Source: Monosporascus cannonballus
Lineage: Eukaryota > Ascomycota > Sordariomycetes > Xylariales
Assembly: GCA_004154925.1 (NCBI GenBank)
Contig: QJNS01000009.1
Location: forward strand, 62,001-126,000
Reading direction: 5' to 3'
DNA: 64,000 bases
Under the pieces are notes generated by a model. That model was not told where the DNA came from, searched no databases, and worked only from the letters and a program-made list of their open reading frames with translations. Numbering within the stretch: position 1 is the first letter of the stretch; each line of letters opens with the position of its first letter. Shown one piece after another: positions 33,601 to 45,165 of the stretch. A program made the position numbers and the translations under genes.

Positions 33601-35376
33601 ATGGAGGATGCACCGCTACCACCGCCCGAGCAGCCGGGGTTGATCCGTGAGGCCCAAGTGGTTTCAGAGCATCTGCCCGAGGGCTATTCTGCCGACTTTG
33701 ATGGAAGCACTCATCCTGAACGGCTTTCTTCAATATCGAACCCCTCATCCAATTCAGCAGGTGGTTCCGCGGCCGAGGACTCGCAGACCTCGTCGCTCAA
33801 ATTGCAGGGTGGCGATATTCACCGCGACCTTTTTAAGACGGCGGCTCGGGCTAAAACCCATAAACGAACAGCCACCTTCCACTACCCTGGGACCACTCCT
33901 TCTCTGTTAGAGGAGGCTGATGGGTTGACTGTGAATGATCAATTGGCTCCTGGTGGATTCCGCCGGGCTTTCCTACGCCAAAAACAGCCCAATCAGATTT
34001 GGGCTTCGCGCATTCCTGTAACCAGGAATTTTGTCGAGTTTCTGGAGCTGTATGGAAGCTTCGCGGGTGAAGATCTTGCCGATACCGACGAGGATGCTGT
34101 TCAGTCCGAAGACGAGGACGTCGGAGCCGATGGACAGCCTTCAGAGACGAGGCCACTCCTAGGGCGTCGTCGTAGGAGTCCACATGCCCCACGACGTGCT
34201 ACTGCCGGCACTACCAAGACTTTCTTTACTCTACTCAAGGCTTTCATTGGTACCGGGATAATGTTTCTTCCCCGGGCTTTTAGAAACGGCGGCATCCTTT
34301 TCTCCTCCATGACCCTGCTTACCGTCTCCGCCGTTACTATGCTAGCCTTCCATCTTCTGTTGACTTGTAAGAAGCGATATGGAGGTGGTTACGGCGAGAT
34401 CGGTCAGGCCATTGCCGGGGACTGGATGCGGGGCCTAATTCTGGGCTCCATCACTCTCTCGCAGCTGGGCTTCGTGTGCGCGGGTATCGTCTTCGTCGCC
34501 GAGAACCTAACGTCCTTCCTCCAAGCCGTTACCCACGGCCCGAGTCCTCTATCAGCCATGAGTCTCGTCCTATTGCAGGTCGTCCTTTTAATTCCTCTCA
34601 CGTACATACGAAATATTGCTAAGCTCGGCCCTGCTGCCCTCGTTGCTGACGTCTGCATCCTTCTGGGAGTCGGCTACATTTACTGGTACGATATCGGTCA
34701 CCTCGTTTCCGAAGGCATGCACCCTACCGTAGTCCTATTCAATCCCAGCGCCTACACTCTTACGGTTGGAGCCGCCATCTTCACCTTCGAAGGCATAGGT
34801 CTTATCCTCCCGATTGAGTCTTCAATGGCGAAGCCAGAACGATTTGAATGGTTGCTGCTTGTCGTCATGGTGCTCATCACGATCATATTTGCCTCCGTCG
34901 GCGCCCTCTGTTACGCAACGTTCGGCGAGAATACATACATCGAGATTATCAACAACTACCCGCAGGACAGCAAGCTCGTCAACGCCGTCCAGTTCCTATA
35001 TTCGGTCGCGGTGCTAGTCGGCACCCCTGTCCAGCTCTTTCCCGCTGTGCGCATCATGGAAGGGAAGCTCTTTGGCTCACACTCGGGTAAGAAGAACCCG
35101 CGAACGAAGTGGAACAAAAACCTCTTCCGGACTGTTATTCTGGCCGTATGTGGCGGCATATCGATCCTTGGGGCCGGCAACCTGGACAGGTTCGTAGCGT
35201 TAATTGGGTCGTTCGCCTGTGTTCCTTTGGTCTACATATATCCAGCGTATCTGCACTACAGAGGGGTGGCGTCCACCTGGCCTGCGAAAGTTGGCGATAT
35301 TGTTTTCATGGTGGTTGGCATTGTTTGCATGATTTATACCACCGCCGTCACCCTCGTCACCAGCTTCCTGAATTGA
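33601..35376 (+). CDS. Vacuolar amino-acid transporter, AVT3 type
   Basis: A single open frame of 591 residues in the Aa_trans (AAAP) family. About 200 cytosolic N-terminal residues come first, including an acidic patch and a Ser-rich part. The transporter core then opens with TKTFFTLLKAFIGTGIMFLP at about 205, the usual first helix and its GTG motif. Roughly eleven hydrophobic helices follow and the protein ends directly after the last one (TTAVTLVTSFLN). The conserved segments KRYGGGYGEIGQ and EGIGLILPIESSM are present. Yeast and S. pombe AVT3 relatives export neutral amino acids from the vacuole to the cytosol. The ATG has A at -3 and G at +4. No intron is needed. Confidence 0.92.
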   Translation: MEDAPLPPPEQPGLIREAQVVSEHLPEGYSADFDGSTHPERLSSISNPSSNSAGGSAAEDSQTSSLKLQGGDIHRDLFKTAARAKTHKRTATFHYPGTTPSLLEEADGLTVNDQLAPGGFRRAFLRQKQPNQIWASRIPVTRNFVEFLELYGSFAGEDLADTDEDAVQSEDEDVGADGQPSETRPLLGRRRRSPHAPRRATAGTTKTFFTLLKAFIGTGIMFLPRAFRNGGILFSSMTLLTVSAVTMLAFHLLLTCKKRYGGGYGEIGQAIAGDWMRGLILGSITLSQLGFVCAGIVFVAENLTSFLQAVTHGPSPLSAMSLVLLQVVLLIPLTYIRNIAKLGPAALVADVCILLGVGYIYWYDIGHLVSEGMHPTVVLFNPSAYTLTVGAAIFTFEGIGLILPIESSMAKPERFEWLLLVVMVLITIIFASVGALCYATFGENTYIEIINNYPQDSKLVNAVQFLYSVAVLVGTPVQLFPAVRIMEGKLFGSHSGKKNPRTKWNKNLFRTVILAVCGGISILGAGNLDRFVALIGSFACVPLVYIYPAYLHYRGVASTWPAKVGDIVFMVVGIVCMIYTTAVTLVTSFLN

Positions 35377-35845
35377 GCGTCGGTCTGCATGATACGGAGT
35401 TGAGCGTTGTTTTGGAGACTCAAATAAAGACATACAAGAAAGGGAAAGGCGGAAACGTTGGGTTGGGAGCGTTATCGACAGAGCGTCTATTAGATATTTA
35501 AGAGTTCAGTCTGCGCATTATCAACAAGCGTGTTTCCAAATAACCTCTCTGAGTTGCTTGGGGGTGCCCATGATAGTACTGGAGCCATGCTTCGAATCCG
35601 GTACCCTTGACTCCCTCACATCCCAATACTAATACGCTTCCATTGATCCAAGACTAGAAGGTAATCCCCCCGAGTCGAGGCTTGAGCCACCCCCAGCGAA
35701 CGTACCCGGGTAGGAGACAGGGGCTCGAACAGTATCCCGCTACACTGCATCAAGATGAACCCGCCTCGTCTCGGCTGTCTCCAGAGCTTATTATATGATA
35801 TCTATCTCTACACCCGACTCCCAAAATCACCGAATCCGGACAGCC
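35377..35845. other. Intergenic between converging genes
   Basis: The transporter (+) and the glycoprotein gene (-) converge here. It should contain both 3' ends. No RNA gene was found: a GCTTCGAATCCGG stretch near 35590 is not part of a tRNA fold. Confidence 0.4.
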
Positions 35846-36797
35846 CTAGGCGACGGCGTACCACGCGCCAAGCGCAAGGGCGCCATAGATCCCGGCAGGG
35901 CCGCGGCCCACCAGCGCATTGGCGGCGCCCGTAACCGGGACAACACCAGAGGACTAATGCAAGGTCAGCGGGTGCCGGCATCTCACACAGGAGGAGCGAG
36001 TTACAGTAGCAGCGGTAGCCGTGCCATTCCCGCCATCGTTGATGGTGGGAGCGACCGTCGAGGCACTGCCCGAGATGGTCTCGTACACGGTGGTGCTGCT
36101 GGGCGTGAATTCCTGGGAAGTTGGGACACTTGCCTCTGAGGTGGCGGTAGTAGATGCTGAAGTCGGCTCCGCCGTCGGGGCCGCGGCCGGCGACTCCGGT
36201 GTCTCGCTGGGTGAGTCCTCGGCGGCCGTAGTAGGAACCTCAGTAGTTGTAGTCATCGTCGGCTGGGAAGCGGACGTGGCCGAAGCGGTGGGCGGCCCGG
36301 AGGTAGTAGCAGTAGAGGTGGTTGGAGAGGCCGACGAGCCTGCCGGGATTGCGGGACCCACCTCGGGCTGCTGCCCGGAGAGCGGCGCGGTGGGCAGGCC
36401 GCAGGGCTCGGCCGCCGCCGTCAGGGAGTTGCGGTAGAACCTCCAGATGTCGACGTTGTCGGGCCCGGAGCACTGCAGGCAGTTCTCGTAGTCAGTCAGG
36501 AAGACGTCGTCCGTGCAGACGTCGTCGCTGTTCCTGGCTTGGAGAATGGCCTGGCCTGTAGTAGCAGGACGGGTCGTTAGCGCCCGTACGACGATTGACT
36601 CCTCTTTGTTGTTGTTGCTGTTGTTAGAGTGGCCGGGGTTGGGTGGCTTAGTTACCGCAGTTGTCGTGACAGTTGTACGCCGGCGTGCCCGGCTCCTGGC
36701 GCTTCAGGAGGCGCGAGATGAGCTGCAGCTCGTCTGTGGAGGCCGACGCGATGCGGGCGGCAATGCTCGCGCACAGAGCCCAGCGGAGGGTGATCAT
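35846..36797 (-). CDS. GPI-type secreted Ser/Thr-rich glycoprotein
   Basis: Three exons (36797-36656, 36555-36005, 35953-35846), with introns of 100 nt (GTAACT...CTACAG) and 51 nt (GTAACT...CATTAG, branch CTGAC), give 266 residues in frame. A signal peptide (about 1-20) precedes a Lys-Arg Kex2-like site (LLKRQ, 30-34). A Cys-rich head follows with six cysteines near 43, 47, 61, 73, 76 and 99 (including YENCLQCSGPDNVDIWRFY). A mucin-like Ser/Thr/Pro stalk (about 115-230) carries many potential O-glycosylation sites. The C-terminus (AGIYGALALGAWYAVA) is hydrophobic and fits a GPI-attachment signal. It belongs to a common fungal surface-protein type whose role is unknown. A TTG trinucleotide run lies in intron 1 (about 36605-36626). 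Confidence 0.82.
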
Positions 36798-38873
36798 TGT
36801 GCTTGGGTCTTTTGGGAAGGGGAACGTGCGAAATGATTGTGCGGCAGGATAAGCGAGCGACCGAGGTTCTAGAGTTCAGATTGATTATAGGAGAACTATA
36901 TGTTTGTAGAGAATAGCGGCACGGTGATCGTCTTATACCCGCCGGCTGCATATGCCAGCCGTAAGCAGCGGGGGGCATGCTTGCCCTGATTAGTCGCGGC
37001 TAGAGAGTATGCTTTACAAGCACCAACCGGATCAGCCGTTCAATGGTACCGGTCTTGCCCGATGGTCGGAAATTCGATGCTACCCTTAGAAGCTGGACCA
37101 CACACGAACCGGGGCCGCTTGAGTACGAAGGCGTTTTGTGTGAGAAACTTTCAACCCCCTGTCCGGGTAAGGCCTAGATCCAATAGATTCTCCAGTCACG
37201 TCAGAGGTTGCCAAGCGTTTAATTGGATGATGGACCGAAAGGATGCTTTTCAGCTGTCGTTTGTAGGCGCCAACTAAGAAGAGTGTTACCCGTCTTGCCT
37301 AAACCAGGCTTCTTGGGCAAGCTCTTAGGATCCTACTATTGCTACTAGGCAAGCAGTAACGAAGAAGGCTTAGTATGTTACTCTGATGAGATGATGGTTT
37401 TCCAGGTTTTTGAGCCAGTACCTTTCGCTTCTCGCCTATTCCGCCAAGAGAACACCACCGAGAGCGGCCGGGCTGGAGATGCGGATGGGCACAATCTGAT
37501 TAGATCTGATTGATAAGATTAGATGAATCATCACACCTTTCCCCGCTCAGGACCCACCCACGTCCTAGATCAGGCCACCTTAGTGCCATCAGATAACGTA
37601 GGCACCTGTAGGGACGGATCCCACTCCACTCGATATGAACGACTACACTTACTCAACTTTAATTCCTGGGAGTCGGGCTTGGGCATGAATTCATCAGACG
37701 GGAGGACTTCAACGAATTTATCGTCATTGGCTCATAGTAGAATCACTCAACTCTCTCTCTATACAACTCACCCTACCAGTACTATAGGTGTAAAACTGAC
37801 ACCTCTGCGGGGGCCGATGTTGGCTGCAGCTCAAGAACATGGCCAAGGCCGCTAAGGGGATCTTTGCATGTCTACGAACCTAGTGCTCAATGTCACACCA
37901 CTTGTCAAGCCTAGCTGCCGAGCATGCCAACACTGTTGAACCGGACTCGCTCGCTTATTCACATTTTAGCAATCTCCGAATGCTTGCGTTTCTTCCCCCA
38001 GGGAGCTGTATCCAGTCCCAGTGAATCCCAGAGTCCAACCCACGGCACCCGAGAATTACCGCAGTTTCCGGAAGCAAGCACTAAGGGTGACCTCGAGTTA
38101 TCTACTCCCGTTTCGAAGAACTCGGAGTGGTGTTGGAAACATGACAACAGTTACGCAACATTGTGACCTAGCTCCTTCCGTCTTGGATTAGGCTCCGATC
38201 TTCGGGTGGCTGCCGGTTCTCCCGCCCTATCAAAATGTGACTTGTAGTGCTACCCCTTGCCGTGGATGGGCGTATACCGCTCGGCAAGGGCCATAAAAGA
38301 TTTTCTAAATACTGTATCCTCGACTGTTCTTTTCAGATGCTCTGCATCGATCTCGTATTTGCAGACACTACATGATATTAGGTAAGGGCGGAGGACTGTG
38401 ACCGCAAAAACAGTAGCATAACACAAGACGTTACGTATTCCGAGCGTCCGTGACTCTAGGCTCGTTCCCTATTCCCAATCTTGATATCATGACGGAGCCG
38501 TTTATACGAAGCAGGCCAGGAGGAGTACGAGCTAACGGTATCTTGCTAAAAGTTCACCGTAAGGTTTACACATAGGCCCACGTAAAATCCCGATCGGGAG
38601 GCACTTGCGGAACTCGGCCAAATGGCCACTTGTGCTTGAGACTCATACGGACAAGGGATGCATACTTGGCGACGGAGCTATTGGCTTGTGACACCCCCGC
38701 CTGTTACAGGCGGCTAGGCGAACCGGATGCTTTCCAGCCGGTTCTTATAAGCTCTACTATATCCGCGCCGCCCTTAAGGCAACTCTCTCAACCGTCAGCA
38801 TCCCCCTTGCAGCCCGTATCAACAAGTAACTACGTTGTGGTTCTCCAGTGCCCACACTCGTCTGATATCTAAG
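36798..38873. other. Long intergenic stretch, no supported gene
   Basis: Only short, overlapping open frames without motifs. It holds the upstream regions of both the glycoprotein gene and the BIM1-like gene, which point away from each other across it. A GATCTGATT-type direct repeat lies near 37495-37525. Confidence 0.4.
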
Positions 38874-39934
38874 ATGAAGTTCAATGAGCTGTCCTACCTG
38901 GCTGTGCTGACTGGTGGCCGTCTTGCCTCCGGTCAAGAGGTGCACGGTGAGGGCGTCGAAGGGACAGAGATGGGACCCGTCGCCTTCCTGTGGCCCGCCG
39001 ATCGTCCTTGGAGTGCTGAGGCCGATAACATCGCCCCCTGTGGTAGCGCCGGCGGTCCGACCAACAGAACAGATTTCCCGTTGTGTGAGTCCAAAGAGAT
39101 TCCGAATACCGAAATAACTTGCCCGGCTAACGGATTGCGCCGCCCCGTCATTAGCTCAGGGATCCGTCTCCCTCTCCATCGCAGATGATGCCTGGAACGT
39201 GGCCTTCTCTATCGCGTATGACAACAGTACGTGGCTAGGCACGCTGTCTGCTATTGTCCCTTCTCGCCATGCTAATAATAAGCGTCCAGACCCCACAGCC
39301 CAGAGCGACTTCACTCAGCAAGTCGTCGACAACGTCACCGCGATCGAACCAGGCCATCAGTGCTACAAGGTTGCCGACATCCCCAACACGGTGGAGCCGG
39401 GAACCAACGCCACCATCCAGCTGGAGTACTGGTCTAGCATGGGCGACGAGCTCGGTGGGCGAAACCAGTCGTTCTACGCGTGCGCGGACATCGTAAGAAT
39501 ACCCCAGCCCAGCCGGGGACTGATTAGCCTCCCTCCCCCTCTTTACCGATCCTAGACACATACACTAACGCGGGGCCTCTCTCACCCAGACATTCGTCGA
39601 GACGAAGGACTTTGACGTCCAGGTCCCCTGCTTCAACGTCAAGGCGTCCGAGTTCAACCTCCCCAAGGACGACGAGGACAAGGACTCCGCGTCTGCGGAG
39701 CCGAGCGCCACTGGCGAGGTCAATGCCGAGAGCTCCGGCGACTTCGCTTCCGGGCTCACCTCGGGTGCCAAGGCGGGCATCGCCGTCGGCGTCATCGTGG
39801 CCTCGCTGGCCATCGTGGGCGCCGTCGCGTTTGCGGTCCTCCGCAAGCGCAAGTCCGCGCCCGTCGACCATGAGAGAGCCATCCCGGCATCGAAGGGCAT
39901 GGCTGAGGTTGCCTCCGTCAACAGCCGCAATTAG
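38874..39934 (+). CDS. BIM1-like (X325-related) membrane-anchored surface protein
   Basis: Three exons (38874-39084, 39155-39492, 39590-39934), with introns of 70 and 97 nt (branches GCTAAC, CACTAAC), give 297 residues. A signal peptide of about 19 residues is followed by the BIM1-like domain: GPVAFLWPADRPWSAEADN, NRTDFPLSQG across the first intron, DDAWNVAFSIAY, GHQCYKV, ATIQLEYWS, FYACADI and VPCFNV, with four core Cys. A stalk leads to one transmembrane helix (about 245-267) and a basic stop-transfer RKRK. The domain is related to copper-binding LPMO-like X325 proteins, including the copper-acquisition factor BIM1. Those use the mature N-terminal His, but here the mature chain appears to start near QEVHGEG, so copper binding is uncertain. 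Confidence 0.85.
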
Positions 39935-42075
39935 GCCGGTGATTGTCGCGGACTGATTTATACGTGCCGCGACCTTGACCTGAGACCGGTGGGTAGGGGA
40001 AAGGGAGGAAGAGTTGCGCATGCGTGAGATTGCTGAGTATGGGATCACGCCTTTTATTGCCTAGATACCAGAGTAGACAGTTCAAACAGTCTTCTTCGCA
40101 CAACGAGGCAATGCGGTTACTTCAATCGGATGTCTTGACTCGTTGCAGCATGTTATATTGCCCATTGAAACAAGCAATAACAGACTCCGCGGTCGACTAT
40201 GGATCCCAAGGAGAACATGGCCTTCAACTTCCTGTTCCGAAGCCCGCCAGGCAGCGAGTTGGGCTTCCGGTAGTCTATCAACCCCTGTCGCTACATCGTC
40301 CCTGTCTTATGACCTATCACAGAGGTCTGCTGGCTCTATCAGCCCCTGACAGTTATCGCCACGAGTTGAATATAAAGCGGGTTCTTGTCAGGCGTCAGTG
40401 ATTCCTTAGGGTATTTGATCCGAATATCGGCGAATATGTCGGGGGGCATGCTTTGTGTTAATAGTAGCGCCTGAAGTGTTTGGAAAGGGTTGTCAAGGGC
40501 TTATTAGGGAATCTGGTTAGCCTATGGCAGAGAAGATACCAGCTCGACAAAGCATAGCTGATGATGCATGGTACAGGTCACCAATGTAGAGATCCCTGAA
40601 TCTGGCAAGAGAGGGGGCATTCTAATACGCTGTGTATATTCGTTTCGAACGGCATGAAACTATCCAGTTATCAGGTTATTTGGTGCAACAGCGTGAAAGG
40701 CAGGAAGAAGAAGTCTCGCGCGAAGGTAACCGCATAGAGATTTGACCAGTAACGCCTGTCCCCTCTTAATATACGGGAGGAAAAGGGCCCTATATATACG
40801 CTTACAACCCCTGTCTAGCCCCTATCTAGAAGGTTCGACATTGGCACGTAACACCAATACGTCCCGGCAAGGCGCTGACGCAGCCAAAAACTGCGTCTGT
40901 AGTCTTGTCATATACTCGCTCTCCGAATCCCCTGCGCTCAAATCACCCATTACTTCTGGTGCGACATGTGGTCCTCCTTGGGGCTTAGATGTGCTTCCTT
41001 TCCCTCGGTAACCAAGTTGTAATATATAGCGACCATCTTTACTTGGGCACAGGGCGACTGGGATGCTCTTGGAGTCTAGTCTGGGTGGTCGTTGAACTAA
41101 AAGCATTAAGAACCGGGCTAGCTCATCCCACCGTCGTGCTTGGCGATCGGGTCGATAGACAGGTCACGAAAGCCCCAAGAAGCAGTAGAGAAATGAATTA
41201 TGAAGGCAACCAATGGGATTTTTGAATAAAAGAGTCGAAGTTTACGCGATTGTAGCATTACTAAGCAGCTTGAAATATTACGCATTGCGACAGGACAGGC
41301 ATGTACAAATTCTCCTTGGACTCAAGCTTATTACTCTGCTATTTGCTAGGATTCGTGGAGTATCCATTGCTTACCCGCTTCCGCATTGCTAGTTGCCCTT
41401 GTCTAACATCTCCGGCGGGTGAATGAGGTCATACTTGGTCCCAAATCGTACTGCCAAGAACAAGGCAATTCAAAAAGCCCCGAAACCTCGGCCGTAAGAA
41501 CGGGAGGGTGCTAAGCATAATGCTGTAACAGGCAAGCCGTTCGACAACGGAACGATGGCGTTCGGAATTGATACGTGAGACTTCGGAGTCCGCTGTGTTC
41601 CTCTTCCAGTCGCTAATTCCGTTTGGGGAGGTGAGTTGGCCGTATCCGGTAAGTGCCGACGAATCGGTGGCTACGACTGAATAATCTTGGCGCTCTAAAC
41701 TTGTTTCTTCGCAACCGGAGGCACATTCTCCTCCCCAGGCAGTGGGATCATCGTCAAGATGGGGCTTGTAAGGATCAACAGCCCGAGCACCTTAGGCAAC
41801 GTAATAGGAAAACAATACCTATAGAGCTCCTTACCTATCCTTGAAATGTTCGAATCCCAGAGGCCGTTCTACCCGGGGCCCTTAGGCTTTATGGGCGGGT
41901 ACCTTCCTAGAACTTGCAGACTCGCCGTATCGTCCTTATGCTTCACGGGTATATAAGGTACGTCTCAGCCATTATCGGGAATGGGCAGTCAATGTGCAGA
42001 TCAGCGAGAATCACATAACGATCGAACAACACCGCTGCTGTTCTACTGTTCGCCGGCTCTACAAGTCATTACGAG
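39935..42075. other. Long intergenic stretch, no supported gene
   Basis: Many short open frames without recognisable motifs. A sequence GTTCGAATCCC near 41850 resembles a tRNA T-loop, but the required stems are absent. It contains the esterase promoter in its last few hundred bases, with a TATATAAGG box at about 41950-41958, some 120 bp upstream of the esterase ATG. Confidence 0.4.
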
Positions 42076-42885
42076 ATGCTCTTCAACAAGGCCCTCCTGG
42101 GCACCGTTGCGACGTGTGCCCTGTCCCTCGTCAATGGTAGGCCTTCCAGTTTATTTGCCTTTAATATAGCAACGCTTTAGCATCATCTACCAGGTCTAGC
42201 CGTACCGGCGGAAGTTCAACCGCGCGATGACACCATCGAGGCGCGCAGCTTCGCCAACGGCCTGTTCCTGAGAATCATGCCGCTGGGTGCCTCGATCACG
42301 CACGGCGTGGGCTCCAGCACCGGGAACGGCTACCGGGCCTACCTGCGCGACCGCATCGAGGCCAATGGAAACGCGGTGCAGTACGTGGGCAGCCATCCTA
42401 ACGGCGACATGCGGAACCCGGAGAACGAGGGCTGGCCCGGCTTCATCGTGGACGAGGTCAAGCGCAAGGCCGAGGAGACGGTGTGGTACATGAAGCCGAA
42501 CCTGGTGCTCATCAACGCCGGCACCAACGACTGCACGCGCAACATCGACATCCCCAACGTCGGCGTGCGCGTCGCCCGCCTGATGGACGCCGTCTGGGCC
42601 GGCTCACCGCGCGCCACCATCGTCATGTCCACGCTCCTCCAGAACCGCGCCGCCCCGGGAAACGTCGCCGCGTACAACGAGCAGATCCGCGGCCTCGTCT
42701 GGGACTGGCAGAACCAAGGCCGCCGCGTCGTCCTCGCCGACATGCAAGGCCCCGGCAGCCCCGGCCTCGACCTCATCCCCGACGGCCCCCACCCCAACGA
42801 CCAGGGCTTCCAGCTCATGTCCAACATTTGGTTCAACGCCATCGCGGATGCTAGCAGGCGCGGCTATCTGCAGCCCGTTGAATAA
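42076..42885 (+). CDS. Secreted SGNH/GDSL esterase, CE3-like
   Basis: Two exons (42076-42136, 42194-42885) with a 57 nt intron (GTAGGC...TACCAG) give 250 residues. A signal peptide (MLFNKALLGTVATCALSLVN) is followed by the SGNH fold. Block I is MPLGASITHG with nucleophile Ser54, block II has Gly in YVGSHPNG, block III is INAGTND (Gly130, Asn132), and block V is DGPHPNDQG with Asp217 and His220. The order and the NEGWPGF segment resemble carbohydrate esterase family 3 (acetyl xylan esterases), which remove acetyl groups from plant or microbial polysaccharides outside the cell. All catalytic residues are present. The substrate is inferred. Exon 2 has high third-position GC, suggesting strong codon bias. 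Confidence 0.88.
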
Positions 42886-44491
42886 GGAGATGCACACTTG
42901 GTGTGTTCGGACTAGTATACCTGGATAAGGATTCCGCCAACGGGTTATAGATGATTTAGATACAGCCCAACCAGGCTTCTGCATTAAATGCTAATTAGCA
43001 ATAGTTATACCGCATATATACAAGCTACTTTTGAAGACGAAAACATAAACCCCCTTTGTTTGTAATGCTGAATTGCATGGGCAGGTCTGGTGCGTTATGT
43101 ACTTCGGGAGCTGATATACGCTCTCGATTCATGTTAGTTAACTAAGACCTCTTATAAACATATATGTCCTTAAAGCAGGATATAGAGCGCTATGGCCGCA
43201 GTCCCCTCTCATTGGCAGCCCTTATACTATCAATATATTTATCCTCTCTTTTACCTGGACTTGAGAGGTCGTAACTTTCTCTATGAGGGCCAATATTAAA
43301 CCAGTTAACTGCAGATCCATGTTTCCAATGGGGTTCTAGCCCTACCGTAGAACCGCACGCTTAGATTAAAAGCGAAATTCGTAGCACAAAGAGCAAGGGC
43401 GTAGTGTAACAAAGTGGACTTCCAAACTCAATCGAGGGTTCCATCGGCTTCAGCAGCGTAGATATGATAGCCGACGAAGAGGTATTATTCTCACGCCAGT
43501 AGAGGTCCTCGCTACGGCCGTAGCAATGACGCAGCTAAGGAGTTAACATTAGCCCACTGGCGAATGCTTATAGAGCGACGTCGAATTATTCCTCAACAGT
43601 TATACTCCCTGTACTGTGCCTGATGGATTAAACCGCTTCGGTACAGTTACGGTTTGCCTGGCAACATAAGGAAACCCCAGCCCGTTCTGACCTCGAACCT
43701 TGTAGTGTGATCCTGGATATTTCAGAGAGCGCGGGATTAGTCCAACAACCACTGTGGTGAATGAGAGCCGCGCAAACTCCATTTCCACCAAATCGCCCTT
43801 TGCAGGAGCTCTCAATATATCCGTTTCGGCTCTGTAAAATTCTACCTTCTGATGCTGCTCGCTGTTTTCAACTGATATAATATTTTGGTAACAGCCTTTC
43901 TTTCAAAGGGCTGCCGACCTAGTCGAGGGTTTATCCGCCCTGAACGAAGAGCCGTCGACCTTTCCGTGACTTCTATACTCCAACCTAACTGGTTTGAGAC
44001 GTGAATAGCCGCCAATGGCGTCCAAGACACACCACACGTTAGATATCTAGTCTTTAGGAGTCGCATAATTCGCTCTTGGCCCGGAGACTAATACTGGCCC
44101 CGCAGTCGCCCTAAATCGCCCTATCGCTCAATCTCCACCAACCTTACTCGCACGTTCTATTAAGGCTTAGTTACCTTCCCCTTTGAGTCCCGTTCGAGCC
44201 GACCGATTGGCTGCGCATAGTCGGCTCACGGGCTGGAATAGGTAAGGGCCGTTTCTAATGTCTGATAAAACAGATCCTCGTGATTCACGGGCCGGGACAT
44301 CGCGCGGGAGATTCCATTTCTCGCGGAGAAATAGGATTGCTAGGTAGGACGGCAGAAGACAGCAGAGTGTGGTATAAGAAGCTATGTAGACCCTCACGGT
44401 TCCCTTTCTAAAGCATATTGAGTCCTCCGCAGCCCCCTCTTCCCATTAGTAGCCGCTCGCCGTTGCGAATAGCCCCCTCGGGAATCCAGCC
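42886..44491. other. Intergenic, no gene seen
   Basis: No supported coding sequence. Short open frames on the minus strand lack motifs and splice context. Confidence 0.4.
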
Positions 44492-44960
44492 ATGCAGTTC
44501 CTCACCCAGGGTTTGTCCCTGGTGCCACTCGTGGCCTTGATAAGCTCCGTCTCCGGGGCACCGCTCATCGAGGAGCGGGCGGCGACGACTTGCGGCTCCA
44601 CGTACTACACGGCGACGCAGGTGAATCAGGCGGCGCAGAAGGCGTGCACCTACTACAGGGCCGGCGGCGCCCCCGGCGGCTACCCCCACACGTACAACAA
44701 CTACGAGGGCTTCTCGTTCACGGTCTCGGGACCGTACCTCGAGTTCCCGATGCTGGCGAGTGGCAGCGTGTATACTGGCGGTAAGTCCGGTGGTGCTGTG
44801 GTGTCCGGCCGGCAGGGCATCGCTTGGCTGATATTTTGACGCAAAAGGCTCTCCTGGTCCGGATCGGGTCATCATCAATACCTCCTGCAAGCTTGGGGGT
44901 GCTATCACGCACACCGGGGCTAGCGGGAACAGCTTTGTTGGCTGTTCCGGGACGAGATGA
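44492..44960 (+). CDS. Secreted guanyl-specific ribonuclease, RNase T1/N1 family
   Basis: Two exons (44492-44780, 44848-44960) with a 67 nt intron (GTAAGT...CAAAAG) give 133 residues. A signal peptide of about 22 residues and a short propeptide precede the enzyme. The RNase T1 active-site set is complete: Tyr64 and His66 ([12 protein letters not shown]), Glu84 (PYLEFPML), Arg103 (SPGPDRV) and His118 ([10 protein letters not shown]). Four cysteines (34, 52, 110, 129) allow two disulfides. The enzyme cleaves single-stranded RNA after G in the extracellular space. It is a compact T1-type enzyme, without the long loops of ribotoxins. Its intron sits in the same glycine-rich turn before SPGPDR that precedes the catalytic Arg. 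Confidence 0.92.
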
Positions 44961-45165
44961 AAGGAACGGGTTTCCAAAATTCGAAGCGTATTTGCTCTGC
45001 TTGTGGTTGTAGATGTTCTGAACTAGCACAGCCTGATACAGAACATAAACACAACGTAATTACCCATACCGTGCTGATTGCCCACACGACCTTCTTTTGG
45101 CTCTATAGAAATGTCCCATGTTCGCTGCTGCGCCCCCAGCAATAGTATCTGGTTTACTTTCCAGA
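44961..45165. other. Intergenic between converging genes
   Basis: Short spacer between the 3' ends of the RNase gene (+) and the WSC gene (-). No further feature. Confidence 0.4.

Noticed and set aside
41840..41880. tRNA-like T-loop (GTTCGAATCCC)
   Set aside because: The bases on either side do not pair as a T-stem and no acceptor, D or anticodon arms can be drawn.
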